A stretch of 64,000 nt of DNA from contig JAKNDB010000079.1 of assembly GCA_024305405.1 (NCBI GenBank), forward strand, positions 1,298,001 to 1,362,000. The letters run 5' to 3'. This document shows, one piece after another, positions 30,850-43,800 of the stretch; position 1 is the first letter of the stretch, and each line of letters starts with the position of its first letter. This DNA is from Dirofilaria immitis (lineage: Eukaryota; Nematoda; Chromadorea; Rhabditida; Onchocercidae). The position numbers and the translations under genes were made by a program. The notes beneath the pieces were generated by a model. That model ran no database searches and had not been told where the DNA came from. It saw nothing but the letters and a program-made list of their open reading frames with translations.

Positions 30850-30904
30850 GTATGTATGACTATATATATATATAATGTATGTGTATGTGTGTATGTGTAT
30901 GTGT

Positions 30905-30945
<41 letters not shown>
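30850..30945. repeat. TATG/TG and TA microsatellites
   Basis: Short TG-containing units followed by a pure TA run at about 30908-30944. Confidence 0.85.
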
Positions 30946-30948
<3 letters not shown>

Positions 30949-31420
30949 CATTGAACTGTCCTGTTTAGTTATATTTCAAAGTAAAAGGTAATCGTTGCTG
31001 GTATTGATAGAAGAGGAGGAGAGCATAACATATTATGTGTATATATATATGCCTACAAAATTTTTCGTCCTTTTCTCGAAAATTGATGCGATTCATCGAT
31101 TTGATCTATCATCAACAATCATCAGCCTTATAACCAATTGAGGAGACAGCCAATAGTGACAGTCATCGGTTATACTCCTACTACGAATTGTATCTGTCCT
31201 TGCCTTGTCACACCATCTTCTTTTGTATTCCATTCATTCATTCCTCTAATCGGTTTCACAATTTTGTGACTGTTTGATATTTTCCTTACTCTTCTCTCTT
31301 ACTATTTTGATAATTTTCTTATCAAATTCTTCCTCCTCTATGTTTTTCTTTTTTTTTTTTGAGAAATAAAATAACATGTATTATTGTTATTGTTGTTAGT
31401 AAGTTATTGATAATAATAGT

Positions 31421-31452
31421 GATGATGATGATGATGATGATAATGATGATGG
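31421..31452. repeat. (GAT)n microsatellite
   Basis: A short GAT array, with a similar longer array 500 bp to the right. The frame running across it has no family resemblance. Confidence 0.85.
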
Positions 31453-31918
31453 TATGTTTGGTTGGTTAGTTTATGCTACATGGATGAATGAGAATGACAC
31501 AGCTGTAGAGAATGACATAATTGTCCTATCATCATTGTCATCGTTGTCATCATTATCTTACGTATTGCCATTAATTTCATTAGCATTGTTTGCATATGTT
31601 TCGAAAAAGTCAAAAATGTTGCACATCGAAGAATGAAATATTACAATACTGATGATGGTGATGATGATGATGATAGTGAATGACAATAAAAAGAGGAGGG
31701 CGGAAGAGGTGAAAGAGGAGGTGTGTTAGAAGAAATTGTAGAAAATGGGATGTAAACTTGTGAGATAGATCGGGACAAAGATGACGAAGAAGTGAGGTAC
31801 TACAAACTGTAGTCAAAAATTGTTTGTCGAAAAGCTTGTAACAATCATTATGTAACCTTTTGTAATCGTTGCCATTAGTGTAATAAATTCTTAGTTTTTT
31901 TGACTTTCAATTTTATTA

Positions 31919-31921
31919 ATA

Positions 31922-31979
<58 letters not shown>

Positions 31980-31980
31980 C
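31919..31980. repeat. (GAT)n microsatellite, about 20 units
   Basis: A pure GAT run of about 60 bp in non-coding DNA. Confidence 0.95.
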
Positions 31981-31999
31981 AATCATGATTATTGATGAA

Positions 32000-34700
32000 G
32001 TATTGGTAATTTTAGTGATAATTATAAGAGGATAAGATAAAGTTTTTTTTTATTTTGCTTTTGATTTATTGGTGATGCTGAGAATATTGATGATAATAAT
32101 GGTCGTGATGATAGTGATAATCATAATAATGATTAATTAATAATGACTGCAAGATGACAGGATGATGGTAATGACCGTTGCCGTTGTCTTCTATGATCTA
32201 TTTCTCATCATTTCATTTTTTCTTACAAATTTTTCGTATCTTTACCAATGATTCTTCATAATAAACAGTATTTGTTCATATTTTCTCTATCCCAAAAAAA
32301 AGCGGTCACTTTTTAAAATGATAAAAAGTGAGCGATAAAATTGTGCTGTAATATTTTCATTAATCACTTTCTTTCTATTTTTTTCTTAATAATTTTTTAT
32401 TATAATTTCTAATATAATATTTATTAATATATAATGTAATAAGCAAAAAAACCTTTGATTCTAAACAACAAACGATATCATTCTTTTTAGCATCAGTTAA
32501 ATTTATTTCACTTCCTTCTCTACTTCATTCATTATTACTTTGTTTATCATTTCAATAATCCAACAAATAGTTTAGATACAGTCATATGAGATGTAAATGA
32601 TAAAATGATTTTAATTAAAAAGAAAATAACATACGTGATTTATATATTGGATAATCTTAGTTAAAAAGAACGATATGACTTATATATCGTATAATTCTTA
32701 TTTAAAAAAAAAAAACAATAAAAACATCAAAATAAAGTATGTTATGAATGTTATGTATCATCATCGTATCTGCAGTACTTTTAACAAATGATGGCATTCC
32801 CTCCATACCATGTTATATGTGTCACATACGTCATCTTTAAATTGTATGCAACAAATTTGTGTCAAAAATTTGGGTCAATTTATTCATTTCATTTGCAGCT
32901 GGAATAGGCTTTTTTGTTGTTGTAACAAGAAGAAAAGAATATTTTATAATTTTTTTTCATCTTAAATAATACTTTTTTTCTTTTATTTTAAAGATGAAAT
33001 AATATTTCTTGAGTGATTTTTATCTTTTCCTTTTCATTTTTGATTAGTTGCAATACTTATTTATGTTAGAATATAAAACTAAAGATGGAATAAAATGAGT
33101 AATCAAAATGTCGAAGTTCAGTTCATGCTGTTTTTCTTATTCAACTAAATGAAAATTTATCAAAAAGTTTTAGTCAAAGAAAAAAAATTAAAACAACGCT
33201 TAGCTGATTCATGATTTTTTTTGTTTAATTTTCTTTTTCTTTCTGAATTTGGTGATACATTACAAATGGTTACAATGATATTACTGTATTTGCATAAAGA
33301 CATTTTTTTATATATTTTTCGAAACTATTTTTTTCTCTTTTTATTACATTTTGCGTTCACTTTCTTTCTTATATATAATAATAATAGAAGCAATTAATTT
33401 TTTTGCATGCATTTTTTTGCGAATTATTCAGGAATTTTTTTTCATGTGTGCCTAAGAATTTAGGACAAAATATTTGAAAATGATCATGATAGACATTGTA
33501 ACAATAAAAGAAAGAAAAAAATTACTTTACTAGAGAATAATTCTTAGCTAAATTGAAGAGTTGGGGAGTATTGGCGTAAATTTTAGGCAAGAATTTATAT
33601 GATATTTATATGATTTTGAAATTTGGTCCAAAACATCTGGTGAGCTGTGTGCAAATCGGCGCATTCGGTTATAATAATTACTACATTTGTTTGTTAGAAA
33701 AAAATTAGCTTGGAAAATTTCTGGTTATGAAATTGTAATATCTGGAGATATTTGAAAATCTTTAAACAAGCAGAAAAAATTTATCCTTGATTTGTTATTC
33801 AACTATTATCAACTAATTATCAGAAACTATGAAATCAGAGGATTAAATGCTGGCAAATAATGAGTGTAAAATGACGCAAATAAGGTGATAATTCTGATTC
33901 GGTTTATAACGCCATTTTTTTACGCATTAAAATATTTCAGATCGCTAAATTAGATGTTGCTATCTTATTATCGTTTTGAGAGTTATATTTTCATAACGTT
34001 TTTCATTCTTCATGATAAACTTCAGATCAAAAACTGACGATAAAGGATACGGAATACGTGAAATAAACGTAGCAGAAGGCGTGTGAAGACTAGAGTAACT
34101 TATTTATCATCATAAATTCATATTGAACAAGTGGCTGTGTTGTTTACTGAAAGGAAAAAGACAGGTCTCATTTCGAGGCTTCTAGGTTTGTTGTTCATTT
34201 CGTTGCTTCATTAAGATTTTTCAGGATTAATTAATTATTATTGATACTTGCGTTACTTTTATAATCCATTAGTTATCGTTTCTTTCAAGGTCGATTATGG
34301 GTCTTATGTTCTTCTCTATTTTAATATAGAATGCATAGAAAATTTTGACGTCTTTATTAGGATTTAAGTGACAAACATCACTTTGCGCAGACATTATCAA
34401 ATGTACTGACCCACATCTAATAAGCCTAATTGGTAGACATGAGGCTTAAAGATTAACTTAATCGGCAGTTCACCTTTTGTAAAAAAAAGAACAAAGTTTG
34501 CCAGATTGTTTATATTTCCCATTTATCTCTAACGTTTTTCCCTGGTAATTCAGATTTGGAAATTTTTTTGGCCAGTCTTCTTTCATGGCTGATATCTAGT
34601 ATGATTCTATATGTGGGTATATTAGCTTACAGTCTCAAACTATGAATTTTAATTGCTTATCAATCCGATCAAGATTTTCAAATATTGGAAGTGTTTGCAT
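32000..34700. other. Upstream region of the Ig/FN3 receptor gene
   Basis: No coding exon could be supported. GC content rises gradually toward 34,000. The first recognised exon of the receptor has a good acceptor (CTGTTCCAG) at about 34757, so untranslated or further coding exons may lie here, but I could not identify them. Confidence 0.4.
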
Positions 34701-34804
34701 AGTTTTAAGGATATCAGATTAGTTTGAATAAACTAATAACGGTAATCTGTTCCAGAGGGTCGCTGCTTCTCAGTGCTGATGATGCTTGGAAGCCACAGAT
34801 ATCG

Positions 34805-37800
34805 ATGGTCCCTTTCAATGAACCATCCTTACCTCATTCAGCGGCTGGTATGGATGTCACAAATTTCGAAAGGTTTTTTCTTCTCTTTATTTCTCAATTT
34901 TTTCAGTTAATCATTTTGGCTAGAAATAAATGATAAATGAAATTGAAATTTACCATTTGCTGCCCTTCTTTGTGAATAATGATTGTAAGCTGTAACGATT
35001 TAAATCATTTGATCAATTACTACTCAACTACAAGCAGATTTTTTTGTTTGATTTGTTTTTCTATCTGTCATTTCCAGAATTTGTAAAAAAAAAATACTAA
35101 GATAAAAAGGAATTGTTTCCTCTAAATAACATTTCAGATTATGTCTTTTATTGATCGGAATTCAGTATTTGGTATGTTACAATTACAAATGAACTTTGCA
35201 GTCATTTAGTTAAATCTGTAATTGTAAGTAAAAGTGGAGGAAATGTTTTTCAGGGAAGAATTGGTTCAGCAGTACGCTTCAAAATCAAGATTGTCTATCT
35301 GTGGATGCGGCTACTCGTTCTCTTTTGTGATATTTGCCATTCTTCTACAGCTCGAAATCATAATTTTACCTCTTGGAGCAACATTGTTCGATAAAGGTAA
35401 TCTGTTTGTGATTCATTTACAGTACCATTATGAGTTTCTGTTGATTCTTAATTTTTGTACTGATTATATATAAACTTAAAGTAGCAAAGAATGTAAATGA
35501 AGCTTTGTTCTGAATATTTCAATTTTATTGTTCATGTAATTCACGAAAAATTTTTCATCTTTTTTCGGTTTTGATTTAATCTGTTTATTTTGTTGTTACT
35601 TTTATTTCAAAGCTATTTGTTATAGCTAAAAATGGATATCCAGTAATAGTTGATAATCATGTCCAGCATCATAATTGGAAGCGCAGCATTGATGCATTAA
35701 TCAGAAGCCAACAAAGGAGAAGCAGCGATTATGGAAGCAGCAGTAGTATAACTAGTATTAGTATTTTAAATACTACATTATTAGGAAACGAAATCACATT
35801 CGACAAGTGGAAACATACGGAAAGGTATATTCATGCATGTATTTTTTTAAATTTATTATTCAGTTAATAGAATTTTCTCATAATATTAAATTGTACTCAT
35901 TTCCAGCTTAATCTTATTTGAATCCTTTAGAAAGAGTTACATAAAAATATAAAGCGATTCTTTCTATTTAATCCATTATTCTAGTCAACGTATATAGTGA
36001 TTTTTTCAGTCCTAGTTGTTTGTCATTGAAACATTCCATCTAATAAATTGAGACGTCGATTTAATTTTAAAAAATTTGCGTAACTGAGCTTTATTTTTTA
36101 GCATATCAGATGATCAACTTCAACAGTATCATAGTGGACAATTCGTGCTGTTTACTTTCATTGTTATTCACAACAGCCAGACCAAACTGTTCACAACAGA
36201 ATCGCCTCAAATATTTGTAATCGAATTGCAACCTCAAGAAGAATTAATTGTGACATGTCACGCTAGTTTACTTGGATTAGGCGAAGATATGGATGTCATG
36301 TGGTGGAAAGACAATGAATTCATAACTACAATTAATTCATCAGTTTTGATATTGGATGACCAAAATTTGGTGAGTATTTGGTGCAACGTTCATGAATTTG
36401 TTACCTATTCTTTGTTCTTCATTGTTTAATACATGAGAAAGTAAATTTTAATTCAGCAAATCTTTTGAATTAGCAGTTTTTCAGCACAACGTATTTTCGT
36501 TGAAAAAAATTCTTTCGTACTTTGTGCAGCTGTGGAACCAAATTATAAAGCATTGTAAAATATTTTATAATACTATAAAATGTTTTTATAAAATTCTTAT
36601 ATATTTATTTATTTATGAGATTAATCTTTCTGTTATTTGAATAATTATATCACAGTTCTCTTCTTTTTCAGGGATTATATCGATGTGTGGCTGATGTAGC
36701 AATTGTATCGACCGATCTTCTTGATACTTATCTTATTAGTAATCGGATAAAACGTTCGGCCGAAATGCCTCCGGGAAAAGTTTTAAGTAGTGCGTTTGTC
36801 GTGAAGCGTGCCACACCAATTCATTTTACCACTCATCCGAACAAGTAACTTTCGTCTTATTAATGACTTCGTAATTTATTTTTTTATACTTAATTATTAA
36901 TATTGGATTACTCACAATCATGAGCAACATTGAGAAATTTTTTTTTAATTTCAGAACTTTTTTTTTCTTCAGTCCTAATTATTTTCAACATTATTTATTT
37001 CTGTACCTTTCAAGCAGAAGTAGAGAATTAGTTCGATTTTGCAGTCATATTTTCTTGATGATAATATGTTAGTTCCTTGTATAAAAAATAGATTATATTG
37101 TTTCATTTTCAATTTTAGCCTTTTTGTATTAGATTACATTTAACATATTGTAAAATCTGCAAATCTTGCATCCAATAATAAGAATACGAATGAAGCGAAG
37201 AGTCGGCTGCTTGCAGTTCGATCATTTTCAATGATCACTAATCTGAGATGAATTTGTGTATTACAATGATATAATGCAGTGGAATGGTAGTAATTGATAT
37301 TTTTTTAATTTCTTTTTCTTTTCGCAGCTTAACAGTAGCAGGTGGTTCGGTTTTCCGATTAGAATGTGGAACGAGTGGTTCGCTTTCTGAACCAATTATT
37401 TGGTATCAAAATGACACAAAAATTCAACTTGAAGCAAGCGTAAAGGACAAAATTCATATGTGAGTGATTGACATATTCTTATTAGTGGGCTTAAATTTCA
37501 CTTATCTGCTCGTTTGTCTTATCATTAGTTTTATTTTATCAAACTATAATCCTGTTGTAGGGATTATTTGATGCAAGTTAATGGCGTTCACTTAGCGCAG
37601 AGTTGCAAAGAAAATTCTAAATTTGATAAAATTCAATTTCTGTGTCTTTTGCAAAAGATAAATCAAAAGAAAGCGTTTTTGAGTCTTGTTTTCTATATTT
37701 TAATCTAATTTCTCTTCCGTTTTTATGTTGCAAAACTCTATAGATACACTATTGAGCATCAATCAATATTGCATTTGATGAGAGCTGATCTGAATGATAG

Positions 37801-40800
37801 CGGTCATTATCGATGCCGCAGCGGAAGTATATTTAGTGATGTAGCGATCGTGAATGTCACCTTTCGAAAAGGTTTGTATAGCCATGTTTATTTATTTCTA
37901 ATTGGTGAATGTTTTTGCTTTAGTCGCAATAAATTGCTGGGTAAAGAAAGGTAAATTATGTTGCGCATGTCCTTGATGAATTTTTTGTTTTTTTCCCTGT
38001 TTCGTAAAGCAAAAAGTTAAGGAAGAAAAGAAGAGGAATAATGGGAGCATTGACCAAATTTTTCTTTCATTTCCTGACTTCAAATTTTTGATAAGTTTTC
38101 TGACTGAGAATTTTGTTATGCTGAACGCGCAGAAAATTTTACTGTTAAAATCTAAATTCTTTATATACATATTAAAAACTTACAAAATAAACTCAAGAAA
38201 AAAATTTTGGGCAGATGATTTATTGGATTCAAATACTTATGCATAATGTATTTCAGATGAAAATTCAGCTGAAGGTTCAGTAATGTTAACGGATCTTCCA
38301 TCAGAATTATTAGTTCCTGTTGGTGAAAGTGTTATACTGGAATGCCTTTTGGATGATCCGCAATCAACATCATTATGGCATGTTGTAAATGAATATGGAC
38401 AGCCTGTCCGAAGTATGTTATGTTCGAATTGTTACTTTTTTTTTTTTTTGAAAAATCTGAGAAATAATTAAGGAAAAAAAATGAGTTAGTCGTTCGGTGA
38501 GCTAATTTAATTCGCAATTGTTCATTATATCGTCATAGTAACTGCAACAAATATTAGGTCTCTTAAAAAGTTGCACGATTAATTAATGAAATTTTAATTT
38601 TTGTCTGCATGTGTATGAATCATTTAACATAATTTATATTTTTATATGAAAGGCAAAAATTGATGTTTTGAATTACAATTTGTTTAATTCAATCATATAA
38701 AGAAAGGGACGTTTTTGTCCAAATTTTCATGCTGAAAAAATTCTAAAAGAGAAATGAAAAGGGGTAATGTAATTGAACTACTTATCGCTATGAGATCGCC
38801 TGATACTTTCAGTCACCGTTTGGTACATTTATTCGCCCTTTTGATTGTTTTTGATTTCATTGCAGAATATCAAAAGATAATGTGAAAACACGTAGTGCAA
38901 TGGTAATTCGTTCAGCCAATACGCAAGATAATGGCAAGTATACATGCGTTGCCTCTGGGAAAACAGTTCAACAGACAATTTCGACATTTGTCACAGTTCA
39001 AGGTTGATTGATAAATATGCATAAATTTTTTTCCATCGAAAACTCTTTATCTTTTCCTTTCTTGCTTCCCATACTCTGCACAAAACGTAACTCATGTGAT
39101 ACTGTCATTACAAGTCTTGTGAAATATTAAATTATAATTAATTCAGAATAGACAGTTTCATTTTATTTCATGATGGCAAACGGACTTTAGATAGTAATCT
39201 TAAAGTGGATACTCTTGAAATGGATGAACTAATCTAGAATTTGATTTTATTACTTTTAGCTTTTTTTCAAAAATTTTTTGACTTGTGATATGATTTTGAT
39301 GTTGATCTACATTATATTAAGTGGCACCATTATTGTTGGCCAAACGTCCAGTGAGGAGGATTACTGGAACACTTGGCACAACGATTCGACTTCGTTGTTC
39401 AGGATCTGTTGAACCACATGATACGTCGTTTCAAATAAACTGGTATAAAGATGGCAAAAAGTGATACCATTCGGAAGGGCAAAGGTTGTTTGATTTCCAT
39501 ATTTATGAATTCTAATATTGGATTTCATAATTACGCAGTATTTTTAGCGAATTGATTAAGCAAAATACAAATTATTTCTGAGATTTGCTGACCATAAAAT
39601 GTTCCATCATAATCATCTCAAGGTTGTTCATCTTCTCTTGTTTAATGTTTTTCATATTCTGATAATATATATATGTTCTTCACTATTAATGAAAAAGGTT
39701 GATTGCGAGATTTCTATAGAACAAAGCAAAAATCGGAGAATGAAAGAATTATGACGTGATTGTAAAATTTCTGAGAGAGATTCAAAATTCGCTATCGATA
39801 AATTTCCGAAAAATAATGGAATCGAAGAATACCACTAGGTTTTAATATATTTTGGTGTCAATTAGTAACATAAGAAAAGCTATAAAATTACTTTTTTCGT
39901 AAATGGCGGAGTTATTTTGATCTCCTTATCAGAAAGATGTAAGTTTCCTCATAATTCACCGCAATCCACAATTACAACTTCCTGTAATGTTTTACCATCC
40001 TCAGACCCCACTGCTTCAATCTTCTTCACCACTTCCATTCCTTCGATAACTTTCCCAAATACTACATGTTTTCCATCTAGCCAATCTGTTTTGATAGTAC
40101 ACAGGAAAAATTGAGAACCATTTGTATTAGGACCTGCGTTTGCCATCGATAGAATCCCTGGTGCAGTATGCTTTTCAATGAAATTTTCATCGGGAAAAGT
40201 TTCTCCGTATATCGACTCACCTCCAGTTCCGTCACCTTTCGTGAAGTCACCTCCTTGACACATAAATTCTGGAATGACTCGATGAAACTTGCAACCTTTG
40301 TAATGGAGAGGCTTTCCAAGTTTACCCATTCCTTTTTCACCCGTGCACAAACAACGAAAATTTTCGGCTGTTTTTGGTACTATATCGTTGAATAATTCCA
40401 TCACGATACGTCCCGTAGCTTTTCCACCGATAATAATATCAAAGAAAACGTGCGGTCGACCCTTCCGTTCTTTCATTTTTTGTTCCGGTTGCAGTTCGAT
40501 CCCATCGCTTTGTTTAGCAGCTTTAATTTTATCACATTCGGCAGCTTTTTTGATGCCTTTTCATTGTCATTTCTCCTTTCTGATCTCTTATTCTTTTCCT
40601 TGTCATTATCACCACCTGCATGAACTTTTTTTGTATACACATTCTGTTCAATTATGCGTAACAGATGTGCACTTCTGCACAATTTTTGCAAATTGTGCAG
40701 AACAGAAATAATAGCGCAGAAGAGATTTGATTGCTGACTGATTAGCAAATGATATCTTTATGGATGAGACTATCTATTTTATAATGTTTGACTAAATTTA

Positions 40801-43800
40801 TGTAAATTATGTTAAAGCAGATCGCTTCCCAGCATCTCGAAACTGACCGTTTGCATAATTTGTTATGTATCGCATTGTAATACCATAAATTTTCAAACGC
40901 TAGGATATTTTGCAAATTTTACCTTCAGATTAAAAGATATGGATGTTAATAGTACGATGTTAGAAGCGGATATAATCAGGCGTCCTAGAGATTAAATATA
41001 AAGCCGAGAATGGTCTGAAAGAAATGAGAATTAGCTTACCGTGAACCCCACTTAATCTTGTATTGAAAGATAAGCTTCAAAGATAGGAACATAAATAATT
41101 CCATCGAATAAAATTTTTTAAATTGCATCGTGGTACTGTATAAAAATAATTATGGTAATAGTTAGTATATATTGGTTCTCATATTCCTGGATATATTTTT
41201 TAAGTTACATTACAGTTTGAGAAAGCTACAACTTTAGAAGGATATTGGGATTGATAAAATTAACTTCAACTTATTATAATCTCTCAGATTATGAGAAAGG
41301 TAGCGTAGATCATTTTACAAAAGTGGAAGCGCATAATGTCCTCTTGGCCCTTATGATTTAAAGGACAAAGGAAAAGATTGTGAGATTGATATATGCATTT
41401 TTTATGAGATAAAAATAAGTTTTATCATCCATATTTAACAAAGTTAGGCAAAAGTACCATATTGAAATATATTTGAAGGATTGGAAGTCATCATCATATA
41501 TTTCGCCTAGAAATGTAATAATATTTACATTAGATCTTATTATTAGAAAGATTGCTGTAAATTCACTATGTGTACTTTGCATAATATTTTTTGGGATATT
41601 CCGTATGATAGAGAGCAATGAATAAATTCAGACACCGATTACTTATAATGGAGAATAATTCAACGATTATACTAAAAGGAGTGAGAGGAGCAGATAGTAA
41701 TAAGAAAAGCATTCAAAAAAGCATTATGAGTTAAAGAGTGAAAACTTATCATATCATCATTATAAATCATTTAATTTATATTTAAATTTTTTGAAAAATT
41801 AATAGGTTTTCATTCAGTTGTTGCCTGTGGAAGGTTTCGTGTCAGAAATTGCCGTTAATGAAATGGGTGTAAGTATGGTTGGATTTACCAAGGATTTGCT
41901 CCTTTCAAATGTGCAACAAACTGATCAGGTAAAAATTTATGTCACTGATTTTACCTAATCATATTGCTTTTGTCGTCTATTATTATTCTACTTTTTTCAT
42001 GATTTCAGGGATTATATCAGTGCATTACAAGCAATGCTGTAGGTGAACGGAGTACATTCATCGGTTTAGTAGTTGAGGCTGAAATTGATTCAGTGATAAC
42101 AAATCTCGAAGTTACCGTCGACCACACAAAGTAAAATTTTGATCATATCCCTTCATCGAATGATTATTTGTAGCCTTTTAACGTAATCTCTTTAATTTTT
42201 AGTTTCATGTTTCGAACGAAAATTTTGATCAAAATAAGATAAAATTCACAGTAAAGATCAGCAAACATAAGAAAGACATCATTAGTAATGAGTATAATTA
42301 AATATTAATTCGTAAACTATAACTTATGGTGACGAATCTTTTATATCATTTCTTCGGATTAAGTTTTTATTAGCAGTAGCATATAGTTAATGTTTTATTT
42401 CAAAAGGAAAATTTGTACTTTCAGTGCACAATTCAATCTAAAATGGCGTTTACCGTATACAGTGGATTATCTGGAGGCCGATCATGTGATGTTTTTACTG
42501 AACTACTATTTATCAGATGGCGAGTATTTTTGATTTTAAAATGATCATATAAGAAACATTTTATCATGTCGATTTTGATGCTTCTATCGGAACCATCCTT
42601 CACATTTTTGATACTGTTATTTTAACATGATGTGTTGATCTCATTAGCATCATGTGCAATGAATTGTGCTATCGCGTTTTGAAAAAATTTTGACGCCTTT
42701 ATGCTTTTTTGATATTAGTAATAAATCAGAATATTTCATTAATAAATCATAAATAAAGATGAAGCTATTGGATTTCAGGTGGTAGTGCAAATAATGTACC
42801 CTTGCGTAATGCACATTGCACATCTGATAATTGGTGTGTTGCTAAATGTTGCTCATCGAACTATATATTTTACCCTCGACGTAATTATACTTTTCAAATG
42901 TCACTTTTCAAGACAGATGCAGTCGGAAAAATTACACCGCTTTCGGAGCATGTGACAGCTCTATCTTGGGACGGAGGTATGCTTTATAGAATTGAAAAAA
43001 TAATCGCGCATTCAGTCATTTTTTTGCAGTCTTTAACTATCGAAAGCAAATTTGAATCAGACAACCAAAGATTGATAAGGGCCATAATTTATAAAATATC
43101 TTTTCTTTTAATTCAAATCTGTACTATAACCAGTTTATTTTTAGTTTCACAGAAAGCCATGGATCTTATGTTCAGTAGATCGAGTGAAGAAACGTTAGAA
43201 ATTTCGTGGGAGCGTCCATCAATTGATGTTGCGAACGGCCTTATACAAAAGTGATCAATAAATTTTTTGAACTATATGAATATATCTATATTATTAATAA
43301 TAAAATTTTTTAGTTTTATAAAAATTTTTGTTTAATGGAAATTCATCGAAAAATATCTTATATCATATTACAGAGCACTCACAACAACTAAAAGGTAAAA
43401 GTTTGTAAATCTGTGTATCTTCGAAGATATATAAATTTTAGGTATGTCATCGAATACTACAAGGATTCTGGATCCTTACGTGAAGTGAAAAAAGCGATAT
43501 TCCACCGAACTCGACGATTTATCTTTTAAGCGGTATTTATTTTTGTTAATTAGTTTTATGGGCCTAAAGTTTGGCAACTATTAGTTGTCTAAAGTTTTGC
43601 ATTAGTAATAGCATTAAAGTTCAATAAAGATAAATGGATCTGAATATCTATCAGTAATTGCGTATTTTAAAAGAATATGAAGAAAATTCTAGTACCTTAT
43701 GTGTGCTTTTGAAATCTCTTCGAGTAGTCGGTGCTAAAATTATATAGATTGAAACAAGGCAGTTTCCGATTAAAGGGAGAATAGTTAGTGAATAATCTGA

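Noticed and set aside
39917..40711. Plus-strand frames across the cyclophilin
   Set aside because: They are antisense to a clear cyclophilin and have no similarity of their own.
42802..43254. Single continuous 150-codon exon in the receptor gene
   Set aside because: The open frame happens to run through a short intron. The FN3 sequence is continuous only if 42977-43144 is removed.
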